A DNA stretch of 22,030 nt from an uncultured Caldilinea sp. (GCA_937928035.1 CALFWA010000345.1:1-22030), one strand, 5' to 3'; positions 1 to 19,463 are shown, numbered from the stretch's first letter. Numbers and translations are program-made. The notes: generated by a model from the sequence alone, not told the origin.

Positions 1-64
1 AGGCGGCCATCGTCACCTGGTCCAGCGGCCCCGGCCCCAACCCGACCACACGAATTCGATACAT
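1..64 (-). CDS. Tetrapyrrole methylase / MazG-type protein, N-terminus only (partial)
   Basis: Only the first 21 codons are in the window; the gene runs off the left edge on the minus strand. The reading starts at an ATG at 64 and gives MYRIRVVGLGPGPLDQVT, which matches the N-terminal beta strand and glycine-rich GLGPG loop of SAM-dependent tetrapyrrole methylases. That fold opens two protein groups: the YabN-type fusions to a MazG nucleotide pyrophosphohydrolase, and corrin/porphyrin methyltransferases. The glycine loop normally contacts S-adenosylmethionine. Which subgroup it belongs to cannot be decided from 21 residues. It lies 54 nt downstream of the small membrane protein gene on the same strand and may be co-transcribed with it. 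Confidence 0.6.
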   Translation of the reverse strand, partial: MYRIRVVGLGPGPLDQVTMAA

Positions 65-118
65 CTTCACCTTTTTGAGCGTTTCATCCGATGCGTTCAA
101 ATCCAATCCAGCTGCGTG

Positions 119-523
119 TCAGCCTCGACTCTGGGCATACGCCTCTGCCAGACCTGCGATCAACAGCGTGACCAGCAAGACGGCAATGTCCAGCATGCGC
201 GCCATGGCGAGCGCAACCCACACGACAACTGTCAACCCGATCAAAATGCCCTGGCGCAACGCCGGTTCAGCGGGCAACGGTTGCTGCAGCCGACGCGTTT
301 TGACGCCGGCCAAACCCGGCCACCGCTCATGCAGACGCAGCGCAATCAACCCGCCCAGACCGCCGACCAGCAAAAACAAGGCGAGCATAAACACAAGCAA
401 AGCGGCGGGATTGAGTCGCCCCTCGGCGGCGTACGGGGATACGTTCATGACCAGATACACGAGCGCTCCTCCGCCGATGAGCGAGGCGAATGCAGTGGAC
501 CATGCTGCGCTGCGACGCGTCAT
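119..523 (-). CDS. Small four-helix membrane protein, hypothetical
   Basis: A 134-residue protein that I do not recognise. It is strongly hydrophobic, with four likely transmembrane segments at about residues 9-28, 39-63, 91-108 and 109-129. A basic, polar loop at about 64-90 joins the first and second helix pairs. There are no cysteines, no catalytic motifs and no cleavable signal peptide. The ATG at 523 is the first in-frame start, but no clear Shine-Dalgarno precedes it. It sits about 100 nt downstream of the aminotransferase gene and 54 nt upstream of the MazG/methylase-like gene on the same strand, so it may belong to that transcript. A membrane location is inferred from hydrophobicity; no function can be assigned. 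Confidence 0.65.
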   Translation of the reverse strand: MTRRSAAWSTAFASLIGGGALVYLVMNVSPYAAEGRLNPAALLVFMLALFLLVGGLGGLIALRLHERWPGLAGVKTRRLQQPLPAEPALRQGILIGLTVVVWVALAMARMLDIAVLLVTLLIAGLAEAYAQSRG

Positions 524-621
524 AGCGCGAGTGTAGAGGGAAAGGGGAAAAGGCGCAAATCCAGGCGGTGCGGTTTCGACCGCTGTTCACTGCCTGTCAG
601 AATGCGACGTTGCACCGTCCT

Positions 622-1707
<1,086 letters not shown>

Positions 1708-1721
1708 AGCCGAAAACCTGT

Positions 1722-2824
<1,103 letters not shown>

Positions 2825-2909
2825 GAAAAGCGACGGCGTCCTGTTGCAACGGCGTCGCAGGCGCAAGGCCTGATGCGAGCGGAGAACGCCGCAACGCTCC
2901 AGCCGCGGC

Positions 2910-2938
2910 ATTATAGACCCGCCCTACAGGCCTGTCAA
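2910..2938 (-). promoter_or_regulatory. Consensus sigma70-type promoter of the metalloprotease gene
   Basis: On the minus strand TTGACA (2938-2933) is followed by a 17-nt spacer and TATAAT (2915-2910), a perfect match to both hexamers and to the optimal spacing. The start point would lie near 2903, giving a leader of about 93 nt before the ATG at 2810. It separates the metalloprotease (and probably hisC) from the sugar transporter operon that ends at 2957. Confidence 0.85.
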
Positions 2939-2956
2939 CCCCTCAAGCGTAGCCGT

Positions 2957-3895
<939 letters not shown>

Positions 3896-3902
3896 CAGGT
3901 TC

Positions 3903-4787
<885 letters not shown>

Positions 4788-4810
4788 GAGCTCTATTCTC
4801 CGCTGGAAAA

Positions 4811-4860
4811 AGATTGGAGATTGAGGGCGCCCAACGCGCCTGCACCTCAATCTCCAATCT
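4811..4860 (-). terminator. 16-bp stem-loop between binding-protein and permease genes
   Basis: The arms 4811-4826 (AGATTGGAGATTGAGG) and 4845-4860 (its exact reverse complement) form a perfect 16-bp stem. The 18-nt loop holds a second short GCGC/GCGC stem (4827-4830 with 4836-4839). It lies 13 nt after the stop of the binding-protein gene on the transcribed strand and has no long T-run behind it. In CUT1 sugar operons such elements commonly stop part of transcription or protect the upstream message from 3' decay, so that more binding protein than permease is made; that role is inferred here. Confidence 0.65.
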
Positions 4861-4872
4861 CTAGCCTCTCCG

Positions 4873-6180
<1,308 letters not shown>

Positions 6181-6445
6181 GACAGTTCTCCTTTCAGTAA
6201 CATAGTAAGATTTAACGACAATGCGAGAGAAAACACTGTTGTTCTTTCCTCAGGGCGTCTCACCTCCTTTTCCATGGCGCCGCAAGTTCGTCCGTGGGGC
6301 GAGCATCGACGTAAGCCGCTGTTCTCTGCGTTCGCACCGCAAAGCGGCTCAAGTCGTGTGTTATAACGACATCCCGGGGGCACAGGCGAGGGAGCTTCCG
6401 TCCCTCACCACGCCATATAGCTTCGCAGTCTGCGCGTTCCAGCCC
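6181..6445 (-). other. 265-nt structured intergenic leader before the binding-protein gene
   Basis: No gene is supported here. On the transcribed (minus) strand there is a 7-bp inverted repeat (6314-6320 with 6343-6349) and a 6-bp hairpin with a 7-nt loop (6388-6393 with 6401-6406). An isolated strong ribosome-binding-like AAGGAGGTGAG lies near 6255-6275 with no start codon at the right distance. No promoter close to consensus is visible. It may be an RNA-processing or attenuation region, but I see no known riboswitch fold. Confidence 0.3.
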
Positions 6446-7612
<1,167 letters not shown>

Positions 7613-7613
7613 C

Positions 7614-7653
7614 GTTCACCGTCCTGCTTGAACGTTCACCGTCCTGCCTGAAG
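7614..7653. repeat. 20-bp tandem duplication at the gntR/namZ junction
   Basis: Two adjacent copies of GTTCACCGTCCTGC(T/C)TGAA, 7614-7632 and 7634-7652, start exactly 20 bp apart and differ at one base. One copy encodes the end of the GntR protein (QAGR and stop). The second forms the whole intergenic gap and brings an AGGA element and an in-frame stop just before the muramidase start codon. Confidence 0.85.
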
Positions 7654-8370
7654 ATGAAAGCGAAACTTGTAGCGGTCGCCGCGGTAGGTGGACAACACAT
7701 ATTCCACCGGCTCGCCCTCACTGTCCACGGTGAGCCGCTGCATGCGCATCACAGCCGCAGGCGGCGTCAACTCGAGCAGCCGCACCTCGTCGACGTCCGC
7801 CACCGCTGCCTCCAGCACCTGCTCCGCCTCCGTCAACGCCACGCCGTATTCCTGTCCCAGCACCATATAGAGCGACTCCACGGCGAAATCATGGGAAAGC
7901 AGCCCAGAAAACCGCGCAAAAGGAAGGTGCGCGGTCTCGATCGCCAGCGGCGTGCCGTTAGAAAGACGCAGCCGCGTCAGGCGGATCACTTCGCCTCCGG
8001 GCGTCATGCGGAGGGCGGCAGCCACCTCTGGCGTCGCCTCGACGACCTGCGCTTCGAGCACGCGGCTGCTAGGTTTGCCCCCGCGCGCTGTGACGTCCTG
8101 GCTGAAGCCGGTCAAACGGCGCAATTGTTGATCGATCTTGGGCTCGGCGATGAAGGTGCCCTTGCCCACGCGTGTATAGAGCAGGCCGTCTCGCACCAGC
8201 GCCTGAAGCGCCTGGCGCACGGTCATACGGCTGACGCCGTACTGCTCGGACAGCTCTCGCTCCGAGGGCAGCCGCTGATGTGGCTCGAACTCGCCGGCGC
8301 GGATGGCGGCGGTCAGGCTTTCTTTGATCTGCTGGTAGAGTGGGTCGGGCGCCTCGCGCTGCAGTTGCAT
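7636..8370 (-). CDS. GntR-family transcriptional regulator, HutC/UTRA subfamily
   Basis: A 244-residue regulator. Residues about 7-75 are the GntR winged helix, with LYQQIKESL, LPSERELSEQYGVSRMTVRQAL and the wing VGKGTFI. Residues about 95-240 are a UTRA ligand-binding domain, as in the HutC/FarR/NagR group, which often sense sugars or amino-sugar phosphates. Its position as first gene before the muramidase homologue, binding protein and permeases indicates that it is the local repressor. A GntR-like site (TGGTATAGACCA) sits between its promoter and its start codon, pointing to autoregulation of the operon. The ATG at 8370 has only an A/T-rich stretch before it and no Shine-Dalgarno, so translation may be weak or leader-dependent. 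The ligand is unknown. Confidence 0.93.
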   Translation of the reverse strand: MQLQREAPDPLYQQIKESLTAAIRAGEFEPHQRLPSERELSEQYGVSRMTVRQALQALVRDGLLYTRVGKGTFIAEPKIDQQLRRLTGFSQDVTARGGKPSSRVLEAQVVEATPEVAAALRMTPGGEVIRLTRLRLSNGTPLAIETAHLPFARFSGLLSHDFAVESLYMVLGQEYGVALTEAEQVLEAAVADVDEVRLLELTPPAAVMRMQRLTVDSEGEPVEYVLSTYRGDRYKFRFHLQAGR

Positions 8371-8378
8371 AAAAAATC

Positions 8379-8398
8379 GTATAGACTGGTATAGACCA
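8379..8398. promoter_or_regulatory. Candidate GntR operator
   Basis: TGGTATAGACCA (8387-8398) is a near-palindrome of the GT-N-TA-N-AC form bound by HutC-type GntR proteins. The half GTATAGAC also occurs exactly 10 bp earlier (8379-8386 and 8389-8396), so two sites one helical turn apart overlap. The block lies just downstream of the predicted start point of the gntR promoter, where bound repressor would stop transcription. Confidence 0.6.
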
Positions 8399-8414
8399 AG
8401 TAGTTGTGTAAATG

Positions 8415-8443
8415 CTTATAACATATTCGATGAAAATTTTCAA
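8415..8443 (-). promoter_or_regulatory. Promoter of the gntR-namZ-transporter operon
   Basis: On the minus strand TTGAAA (8443-8438), a 17-nt spacer and TATAAG (8420-8415) give a good sigma70-type promoter. The start point would be near 8408, with a leader of about 38 nt holding the candidate operator. Confidence 0.65.
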
Positions 8444-8459
8444 GCCCCCAGTTTCAACA

Positions 8460-8513
8460 TTTTTCAAGATTCTCCAAGGTCACTACCTTGAACCCCAAAT
8501 TGATCTTGAAAAA
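8460..8513. repeat. Nested inverted repeats upstream of the gntR promoter
   Basis: TTTTTCAAGAT (8460-8470) pairs with ATCTTGAAAAA (8503-8513), an 11-bp perfect outer dyad. Inside it CAAGGT (8475-8480) pairs with ACCTTG (8485-8490) around a 4-nt loop. It could be a weak terminator for the phosphatidyltransferase gene that ends at 8681, or a binding site for a regulator upstream of the promoter. The rest of the gap, 8514-8680, shows no gene or clear signal. Confidence 0.45.
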
Positions 8514-8680
8514 CCTTCTTAAGCTGTTCACACACTGACATGGGATATAGAGCTCCTCTGGAACGAGCTCCACCACGTGAAGCTGTTTCCGGGGATTACC
8601 GCAGTGAAAGCGCCCATACAAGTCGTCTCAACTGGCGCGACCTTTCTGCTCTCCTCCTCACTCGAAATCTCTTCTCTCCT

Positions 8681-9304
<624 letters not shown>

Positions 9305-9667
9305 GAAAACGTCCGACTCCTTCTCTGGGGGCCTGTGCTGGTAGGACGTTGGTGCGTCCATCGGCGTGCGCCAGCGCTTTTCATGCGGAGCGAAACGCTT
9401 CCGCCCGTGCATCTCCGGCGATCGCAGAACAGCGTACGCGGACACTCGGCGCAACGATGTAATATCCTGCACATAAGTCTGAAATCGGGCTGCGACAGGG
9501 CAGGCCCTTACCCCCGCCCCCTCTCCCAAGGCCGGGAGAGGGAGAGAAGGGCGCGCCGTCGCTGCCGCTGCAAGCTGCGCCTACGCGTTCTCAGAATCAT
9601 TTGTTAAAACCCACGGAATTTCCGGAAAGATTTGGATGAGACAATTCTCTCTCGGGTGAGGGATGCG
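9305..9667. other. 363-nt intergenic region with a REP-like hairpin
   Basis: No gene is supported. CCCTCTCCC (9519-9527) and GGGAGAGGG (9534-9542) make a 9-bp stem with a 6-nt loop, in a C-rich context (ACCCCCGCCCC before it). This resembles the small dispersed CCCTCTCCC/GGGAGAGGG repeats found between genes in many bacterial genomes. A related fragment, CTCTCTCGGGTGAGGG, lies at 9646-9661, and a 10-bp palindrome TTTCCGGAAA at 9619-9628. The hairpin could act as a terminator for the radical SAM operon ending at 9668, but it has no T-tract. Confidence 0.5.
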
Positions 9668-10747
9668 CTACGGAAAGTAGACGTCGCGTATCACTTTCGC
9701 CACGGTGAGGGGATGGAGCAGCATGTTGGCGTAGTTGGCGTTGGCCATCGGGCAGGCACACTCTTTGCGCTTGATGCTGCCGCGCAACTGCGCCATTGCT
9801 TGGCTCCGCCAAAGAGGAGCAATGTCATAATTGGTCTTGCGCAGGTTGCCGACCGATTCGGCGCGGATGCAACAGCTCCACAGGTCGCCATTGGGCGCAA
9901 TGTGGGCGCTCGCCCAGCCTGCATAGCAGGGGATGACCTGGTCGCGTTCGCGCAGGACGCGCTTGGCAAGCTGGTAATATTGAGCGCGGAACGCCTGGGT
10001 GAAGCGGGCGATGCCTTTGGCCGGGGCCTGGCGCGCCTGCTGGCTGAGAAAATCGGCGATCTCGTCGTAGTCGTCCGGCAACGGCGTAATGCCCCACCCT
10101 ATGGTGTCGAGTTCGACGCGCTCCTCGGCCACCTCGGTGATGTAGGAGTCCGGCTCCAGAAATTTCAACCCTTCCTGAATCTCGCGGAAACGATGGACGT
10201 TGAAACGGCTAATCACGGTGTGCACGGTGAGCACCAGATTTTTGTGCTCTTTTTGCAGCTCTTTGAGGCGGCGCCAGGTCTGCATAGCGAGCTTCCAGTT
10301 GCCTTCCACCCCGCGGATGTCGTCATGCTCCTCGCCAATGCCGTCCAGGCTGAGGTTGACGCCGATGCTGCTCTTCGGGCACTCGCGACACATGCGCGCC
10401 GTCTTTTCGGCGATGCGTTCGGTCAACATTCCGTTGGTGGGGATGGTGATCACCTCCGGCCGGCAGTGGCGATAGGCGCTGATCACCAGGTCGTCAAGGT
10501 CAGGGCGCAGGAATGGCTCGCCGCCGGTGAACGTCATATAGAAAGGCGCCTTTCCCAGGCTGGCGAAGATTCTGTCCCATTCCTCCAGCGAGAGGTCGTC
10601 GTTAGGCTTGCGCCACACGTCGCAGGTGCGACATTTGGAGTTGCAGCGAAAGGACACGCTGATCACGATCGAAAAGGGCTTAACCGTCGGCCACCCAAAA
10701 GTGCGAAAGGCCCAATAAAGAGGCAACCTAGGAATCAACCCGAGCAT
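9668..10747 (-). CDS. Radical SAM protein with SPASM-like C-terminal cysteines
   Basis: A 359-residue enzyme. The first 42 residues lead into the cluster motif C35-x3-C39-x2-C42 (CNSKCRTC), which holds the [4Fe-4S] that cleaves S-adenosylmethionine. TGGEPFLRP at 74-82 is the SAM-binding GGEP block, and NLSLDG lies at 131-136. At the C-terminus C274, C292, C293, C330 and C332 resemble a SPASM/twitch domain holding extra clusters, as in PqqE, anaerobic sulfatase-maturing enzymes and HpnH-like proteins. The target is unknown. An in-frame TGA close upstream limits the start to ATG 10747 or TTG 10765; neither has a good ribosome-binding site. It follows the 487-residue B12-radical SAM gene by 60 nt and is the last of three radical SAM genes in one run. 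Cytoplasmic; oxygen-sensitive chemistry is expected. Confidence 0.88.
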   Translation of the reverse strand: MLGLIPRLPLYWAFRTFGWPTVKPFSIVISVSFRCNSKCRTCDVWRKPNDDLSLEEWDRIFASLGKAPFYMTFTGGEPFLRPDLDDLVISAYRHCRPEVITIPTNGMLTERIAEKTARMCRECPKSSIGVNLSLDGIGEEHDDIRGVEGNWKLAMQTWRRLKELQKEHKNLVLTVHTVISRFNVHRFREIQEGLKFLEPDSYITEVAEERVELDTIGWGITPLPDDYDEIADFLSQQARQAPAKGIARFTQAFRAQYYQLAKRVLRERDQVIPCYAGWASAHIAPNGDLWSCCIRAESVGNLRKTNYDIAPLWRSQAMAQLRGSIKRKECACPMANANYANMLLHPLTVAKVIRDVYFP

Positions 10748-10807
10748 ATGGGTATTCTGTCGCAAGGGTTCATCGCGTCAGACCGTTCCACTTCATGCTA
10801 CAACTTA

Positions 10808-12271
<1,464 letters not shown>

Positions 12272-12274
12272 GGT

Positions 12275-13765
<1,491 letters not shown>

Positions 13766-13812
13766 GTTGTTCCTCCTTCAATCAGGATGGTTGTCTAACA
13801 AAGACGGTGCGC

Positions 13813-14187
<375 letters not shown>

Positions 14188-14299
14188 GACCGATCCTTCC
14201 GATGCTCCCATCCGTACAAGCGTACAAGGCGGCTCTGCTTCTTGCAAGAAAATCTAATGCCTCAGCCTGTTCACGGGATGAGAGTATGTCGCTAAACTG

Positions 14300-14692
14300 C
14301 TACTGGATGTATTCATCCAACGGTCGCCGTCCGGCGAAGCCGGTGTTGAGTTCATGCCAGTAGCCGATCTCCTCTTCGCCGTACTGCCAGCAAAGAAAAA
14401 TCTCACGGCCGTTGCGCAGGCCGACAAAATCCACCAGACCGGCGTTGATGTCTTTGATCACGGCGCCGAGCGCCATAATCCCCCGGACGCCCTCCTCCAG
14501 CCGCATGGCGTGCATCGCCAGCTCGCCCAGCAGCTTGTTGCCGCCGTTTAACGCCGCCTGCTCGATTGCCGGCAATGCGTCGGGACGCAGGCGTAAAATT
14601 TCACGCCGAGCGGACTGCACCTGCTCCATCAATTTCTTCACTTGTGGCAGCGTCGCCTGCGCTTCTTGAAGCGTGAAATAGCGCGCCTTCAT
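14300..14692 (-). CDS. DUF2203 family protein
   Basis: A 130-residue cytoplasmic protein of the DUF2203 family, whose function is not established. It begins with the typical YFTLQEAQATLPQVKKLMEQV helix and continues through a long helical middle (about 20-75). It ends with the conserved blocks IKDINAGLVDF (79-89), EIFLCWQYGEEEIGYWHELNTGFAGR and LDEYI. There is a single cysteine (in FLCWQ) and no signal peptide. The ATG at 14692 lacks a clear ribosome-binding site. It follows the HesB-type gene after a strong terminator, so it probably has its own promoter, which I could not identify. The NifU-type gene starts about 110 nt downstream. The neighbourhood hints at an iron-sulphur or redox link, which is inference only. 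Confidence 0.88.
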   Translation of the reverse strand: MKARYFTLQEAQATLPQVKKLMEQVQSARREILRLRPDALPAIEQAALNGGNKLLGELAMHAMRLEEGVRGIMALGAVIKDINAGLVDFVGLRNGREIFLCWQYGEEEIGYWHELNTGFAGRRPLDEYIQ

Positions 14693-14782
14693 CTGGAATG
14701 CCTGGAGATGCGCTGCAATGTTTGTTCTGAAAACCGAGCCGCAGATAGGTGAAAGAGCGCATTACGCGTTCGCAAGACGCTT

Positions 14783-14840
14783 GCCGAAAAGAAAATGCGC
14801 AGCGGTAAAACGGAGAATCTCAATCCCAACCGCTGCGCAT
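14783..14840 (-). terminator. Intrinsic terminator of the HesB/IscA-type gene
   Basis: ATGCGCAGCGGT (14795-14806) and its exact reverse complement (14829-14840) form a 12-bp GC-rich stem around a 22-nt loop, which contains a small GAGA/TCTC helix. On the minus strand the stem is followed by TTTTCTTTTC (14794-14785). It begins 15 nt after the HesB-type stop codon. Confidence 0.88.
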
Positions 14841-14854
14841 CTGCTATCTGCGCA

Positions 14855-15226
<372 letters not shown>

Positions 15227-15264
15227 AGTTCCCCGTCTCCTTGAATCTACAAAATGCTCATTTC

Positions 15265-15329
15265 TTTCGTGCTACGTGTGTTTCGTGCTGCATGTTTCGT
15301 GACAACTACGGAATACACATACGGAATAC
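15265..15329. repeat. Short tandem repeats upstream of the HesB-type gene
   Basis: Two word families: TTTCGTGCT/TTTCGTGCT/TTTCGTG at 15265, 15281 and 15295, and TACGGAATAC at 15307-15316 and 15320-15329. They fill most of the gap between moaA and the HesB-type gene. Spacing is 16, 14 and 13 nt, so this is a degenerate intergenic repeat tract, not a CRISPR array. Confidence 0.7.
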
Positions 15330-15342
15330 GCAACACGCTTCA

Positions 15343-16404
<1,062 letters not shown>

Positions 16405-16447
16405 TTGCTCCTCACATTCGGGCTCTTTGGCGCAAGCATCCTCCACC

Positions 16448-17137
16448 TTACGCCGCCAGCAGAATTTCCTGGCAACACAAGGCCTCACCGGAGCGCTTGG
16501 CTTCCCCTTCGGCCTCAATCTGATAAGCGCAGCACCGGTCGTTGTTGACGACCGAAGCCGTGCGACTGCAAGGTGCGCCCACCAGCCGGTCAATCAACCA
16601 TTGATCCATCATGCACAGCTCACGATGTTCATCAGACATGCCTGCATAGGGGCAGTTATGTTTATAGAGCATGTACACTTCGCCCTCGCCGTCCGCCGCC
16701 GGCTCCCAACGCGCCAGGTATCCGCGTTCATTGAGAAAAGCCGTGACGCGCTCCAGGCGCTCAGGCATCGGGAGCGCTTCAAGGTCGGCGAGAGGCGCCT
16801 CCGCCGCCATCTCGTCGGCCAACGACTCAAAGATGGCGTCGACCTGCTCAGGCGGCAATCTCTGCTTGAGCTGTCGCACCATCCCTGCGGCGAGAACGGC
16901 AAAATTCTTGGGGAAGAGCTCAATCGCATCATCGGTCAACTGATAAATTTGTTGGGGGCGTCCGACGCCGCCCGTGCGCTCCAAGCGCCCGACGCAGATC
17001 AGATTGTCTCCCTGGAGAATGTCCAGATGGTGCCGCACCGAAACCGGCGCCATATCGAGCCACTCCGCCAGCTCGGCGACGGTGGCGCCGCCTCTCTCCT
17101 TCAAAATTTCCAGAATATGCTTGCGAACTGCGTGCAC
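16448..17137 (-). CDS. Winged-helix transcriptional regulator with SufR-like C-terminal cysteines
   Basis: A 229-residue regulator of the DeoR/ArsR-like SufR type. Residues about 3-68 are a winged helix-turn-helix (VAELAEWLDMAPVSVRHHLDIL, wing GGVGRPQQIYQLT). A helical middle follows, then the cysteine region C162-x12-C175-x14-C190-x12-C203 (with C202 adjacent). SufR uses four cysteines with C-x12-C-x13-C spacing to hold a cluster, so the match is close but not exact. Two more cysteines (C221, C222) lie near the end. It would sense Fe-S status and repress or activate genes; the first target is probably moaA directly downstream, and perhaps the HesB-type gene. The start is GTG at 17137, forced by an in-frame TAG just two codons upstream; the ribosome-binding site is weak. 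Confidence 0.85.
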   Translation of the reverse strand: MHAVRKHILEILKERGGATVAELAEWLDMAPVSVRHHLDILQGDNLICVGRLERTGGVGRPQQIYQLTDDAIELFPKNFAVLAAGMVRQLKQRLPPEQVDAIFESLADEMAAEAPLADLEALPMPERLERVTAFLNERGYLARWEPAADGEGEVYMLYKHNCPYAGMSDEHRELCMMDQWLIDRLVGAPCSRTASVVNNDRCCAYQIEAEGEAKRSGEALCCQEILLAA

Positions 17138-17247
17138 GATCTAAGCCTATCTTCAACTTGCAGCCTATGCAAACTCGCTTCGCCACAAGCAGTCGGCGTG
17201 GCGCAAAATAACCAAATAACTGTAGTATGCTTCTGTCGGTCAACCCT

Positions 17248-17276
17248 CTTATAGCACAGAACAGCCAGGGCGTCAA
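17248..17276 (-). promoter_or_regulatory. Promoter of the SufR-like regulator and moaA
   Basis: On the minus strand TTGACG (17276-17271), a 17-nt spacer and TATAAG (17253-17248) give a strong sigma70-type promoter, with an A/T-rich stretch (17277-17301, ATTTTATAAA-like) directly upstream that could be an UP element or an operator. The leader before the GTG at 17137 is about 105 nt. Confidence 0.75.
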
Positions 17277-17315
17277 TTTTTATAAAATTTATGATAAATA
17301 TCTAGGCAATGGCGA

Positions 17316-17609
17316 TCATCCGAAATTGCGCGGGCCGACCGGTGTGCGTTCGTCACCTGTGAGGCGTGCGGCCAGCCCGGCGCCCTTGTCCGTCAACAGA
17401 AAGGTGGCCGCCGGAAACTTCATGTTGCTCTCGATCAGACCGGCGCGCACCAGTGCGTCCACCACGCCGGCTTTGACTTCCACTGCGCCGGTCTCGTCGA
17501 GACGATGGAGCAGATATTGTTTGACGCCATCGACCGTGCGATGCACTTTCAGCCGGTCGCCTCGCTGCATGGCGATGAGAACATCCCGCTGTTCTGTCGA
17601 AAGACGCAT
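17316..17609 (-). CDS. Small hypothetical protein, winged-helix-like
   Basis: A 97-residue protein that I do not recognise. The ATG at 17609 is preceded by GGAGGAAGG. The order of predicted elements (LSTEQRDVLIAMQRGDRL, a charged VHRTVDGVKQYLLHRL, VKAGVVDALVRAGLIES, then a hairpin FPAATFLLTDKGAGLAARL) looks like a winged helix of the kind seen in small regulators: DALVRAGLIE resembles a recognition-type helix and FLLTDKG a wing. There are no cysteines, no signal peptide and no membrane helix. It is the last gene of a likely three-gene unit after the 469-residue radical SAM gene and the 68-residue protein, with gaps of 60 nt each. It could be an accessory or an independent DNA-binding protein. 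Confidence 0.6.
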   Translation of the reverse strand: MRLSTEQRDVLIAMQRGDRLKVHRTVDGVKQYLLHRLDETGAVEVKAGVVDALVRAGLIESNMKFPAATFLLTDKGAGLAARLTGDERTPVGPRNFG

Positions 17610-17669
17610 CCTTCCTCCGCCCCCGGACGCTCTTCCGCCCCTATCTGACAGGCCGGTCTCGGCCCTCGG

Positions 17670-17876
17670 CTAGCCGAGTTCATGAACGTATTGCTGTAGT
17701 TCGCGCTGGTTGATCTTGATGTATCGGTCGGGCAGGATTTCGTTCATCTCCTCTTCGGTCAGACGAATCCGCAAGATTTCCAGCGCGTCTTCCGGCGACT
17801 GCCCGTAGGCCAGTTTCTTTTTGCCGTTCTTGAGCGAGAATAGATACATGTAATGTGGGTTGGAAAAGCTGCTCAT
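17670..17876 (-). CDS. Small hypothetical protein, 68 residues
   Basis: A 68-residue protein that I do not recognise. The start is well supported: AGGAGG lies 7 nt before the ATG at 17876, downstream of the radical SAM gene. It reads MSSFSNPHYMYLFSLKNGKK, then a helix-forming, acidic stretch (SPEDALEILRIRLTEEEMNEIL), and ends in RYIKINQRELQQYVHELG. It has no cysteine, no signal peptide and no Gly-rich or Cys-rich core, so a modified-peptide precursor is possible but not indicated by composition. It sits 60 nt after the 469-residue B12-radical SAM gene and 60 nt before the 97-residue gene, in a run with good ribosome-binding sites, so the three are probably co-expressed. It could be a partner subunit for the enzyme. 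Confidence 0.6.
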   Translation of the reverse strand: MSSFSNPHYMYLFSLKNGKKKLAYGQSPEDALEILRIRLTEEEMNEILPDRYIKINQRELQQYVHELG

Positions 17877-17936
17877 ATCAAAGCCTCCTCCTGTTTGCGT
17901 GATTCGTAGACTTGCGTTTCGTCGCCGCTAAGCCTT

Positions 17937-19346
<1,410 letters not shown>

Positions 19347-19434
19347 GATCGCTGCTCCTCAAATCATTCGCTTCTTGAGCGGCGCCCCACAAGGGTTTTT
19401 CACCTCACGCTGTTGTGCGCCTCGAATCGTTGCG

Positions 19435-19463
19435 AGTATAACATGCAGGTGGATCGGTGTCAA
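19435..19463 (-). promoter_or_regulatory. Consensus promoter of the third B12-radical SAM gene
   Basis: On the minus strand TTGACA (19463-19458), a 17-nt spacer and TATACT (19440-19435) give an almost perfect sigma70-type promoter about 89 nt upstream of the GTG start at 19346. Confidence 0.8.

Noticed and set aside
15265..15329. CRISPR array
   Set aside because: Repeat words are 7-10 nt at irregular 13-16 nt spacing and no cas genes are present.
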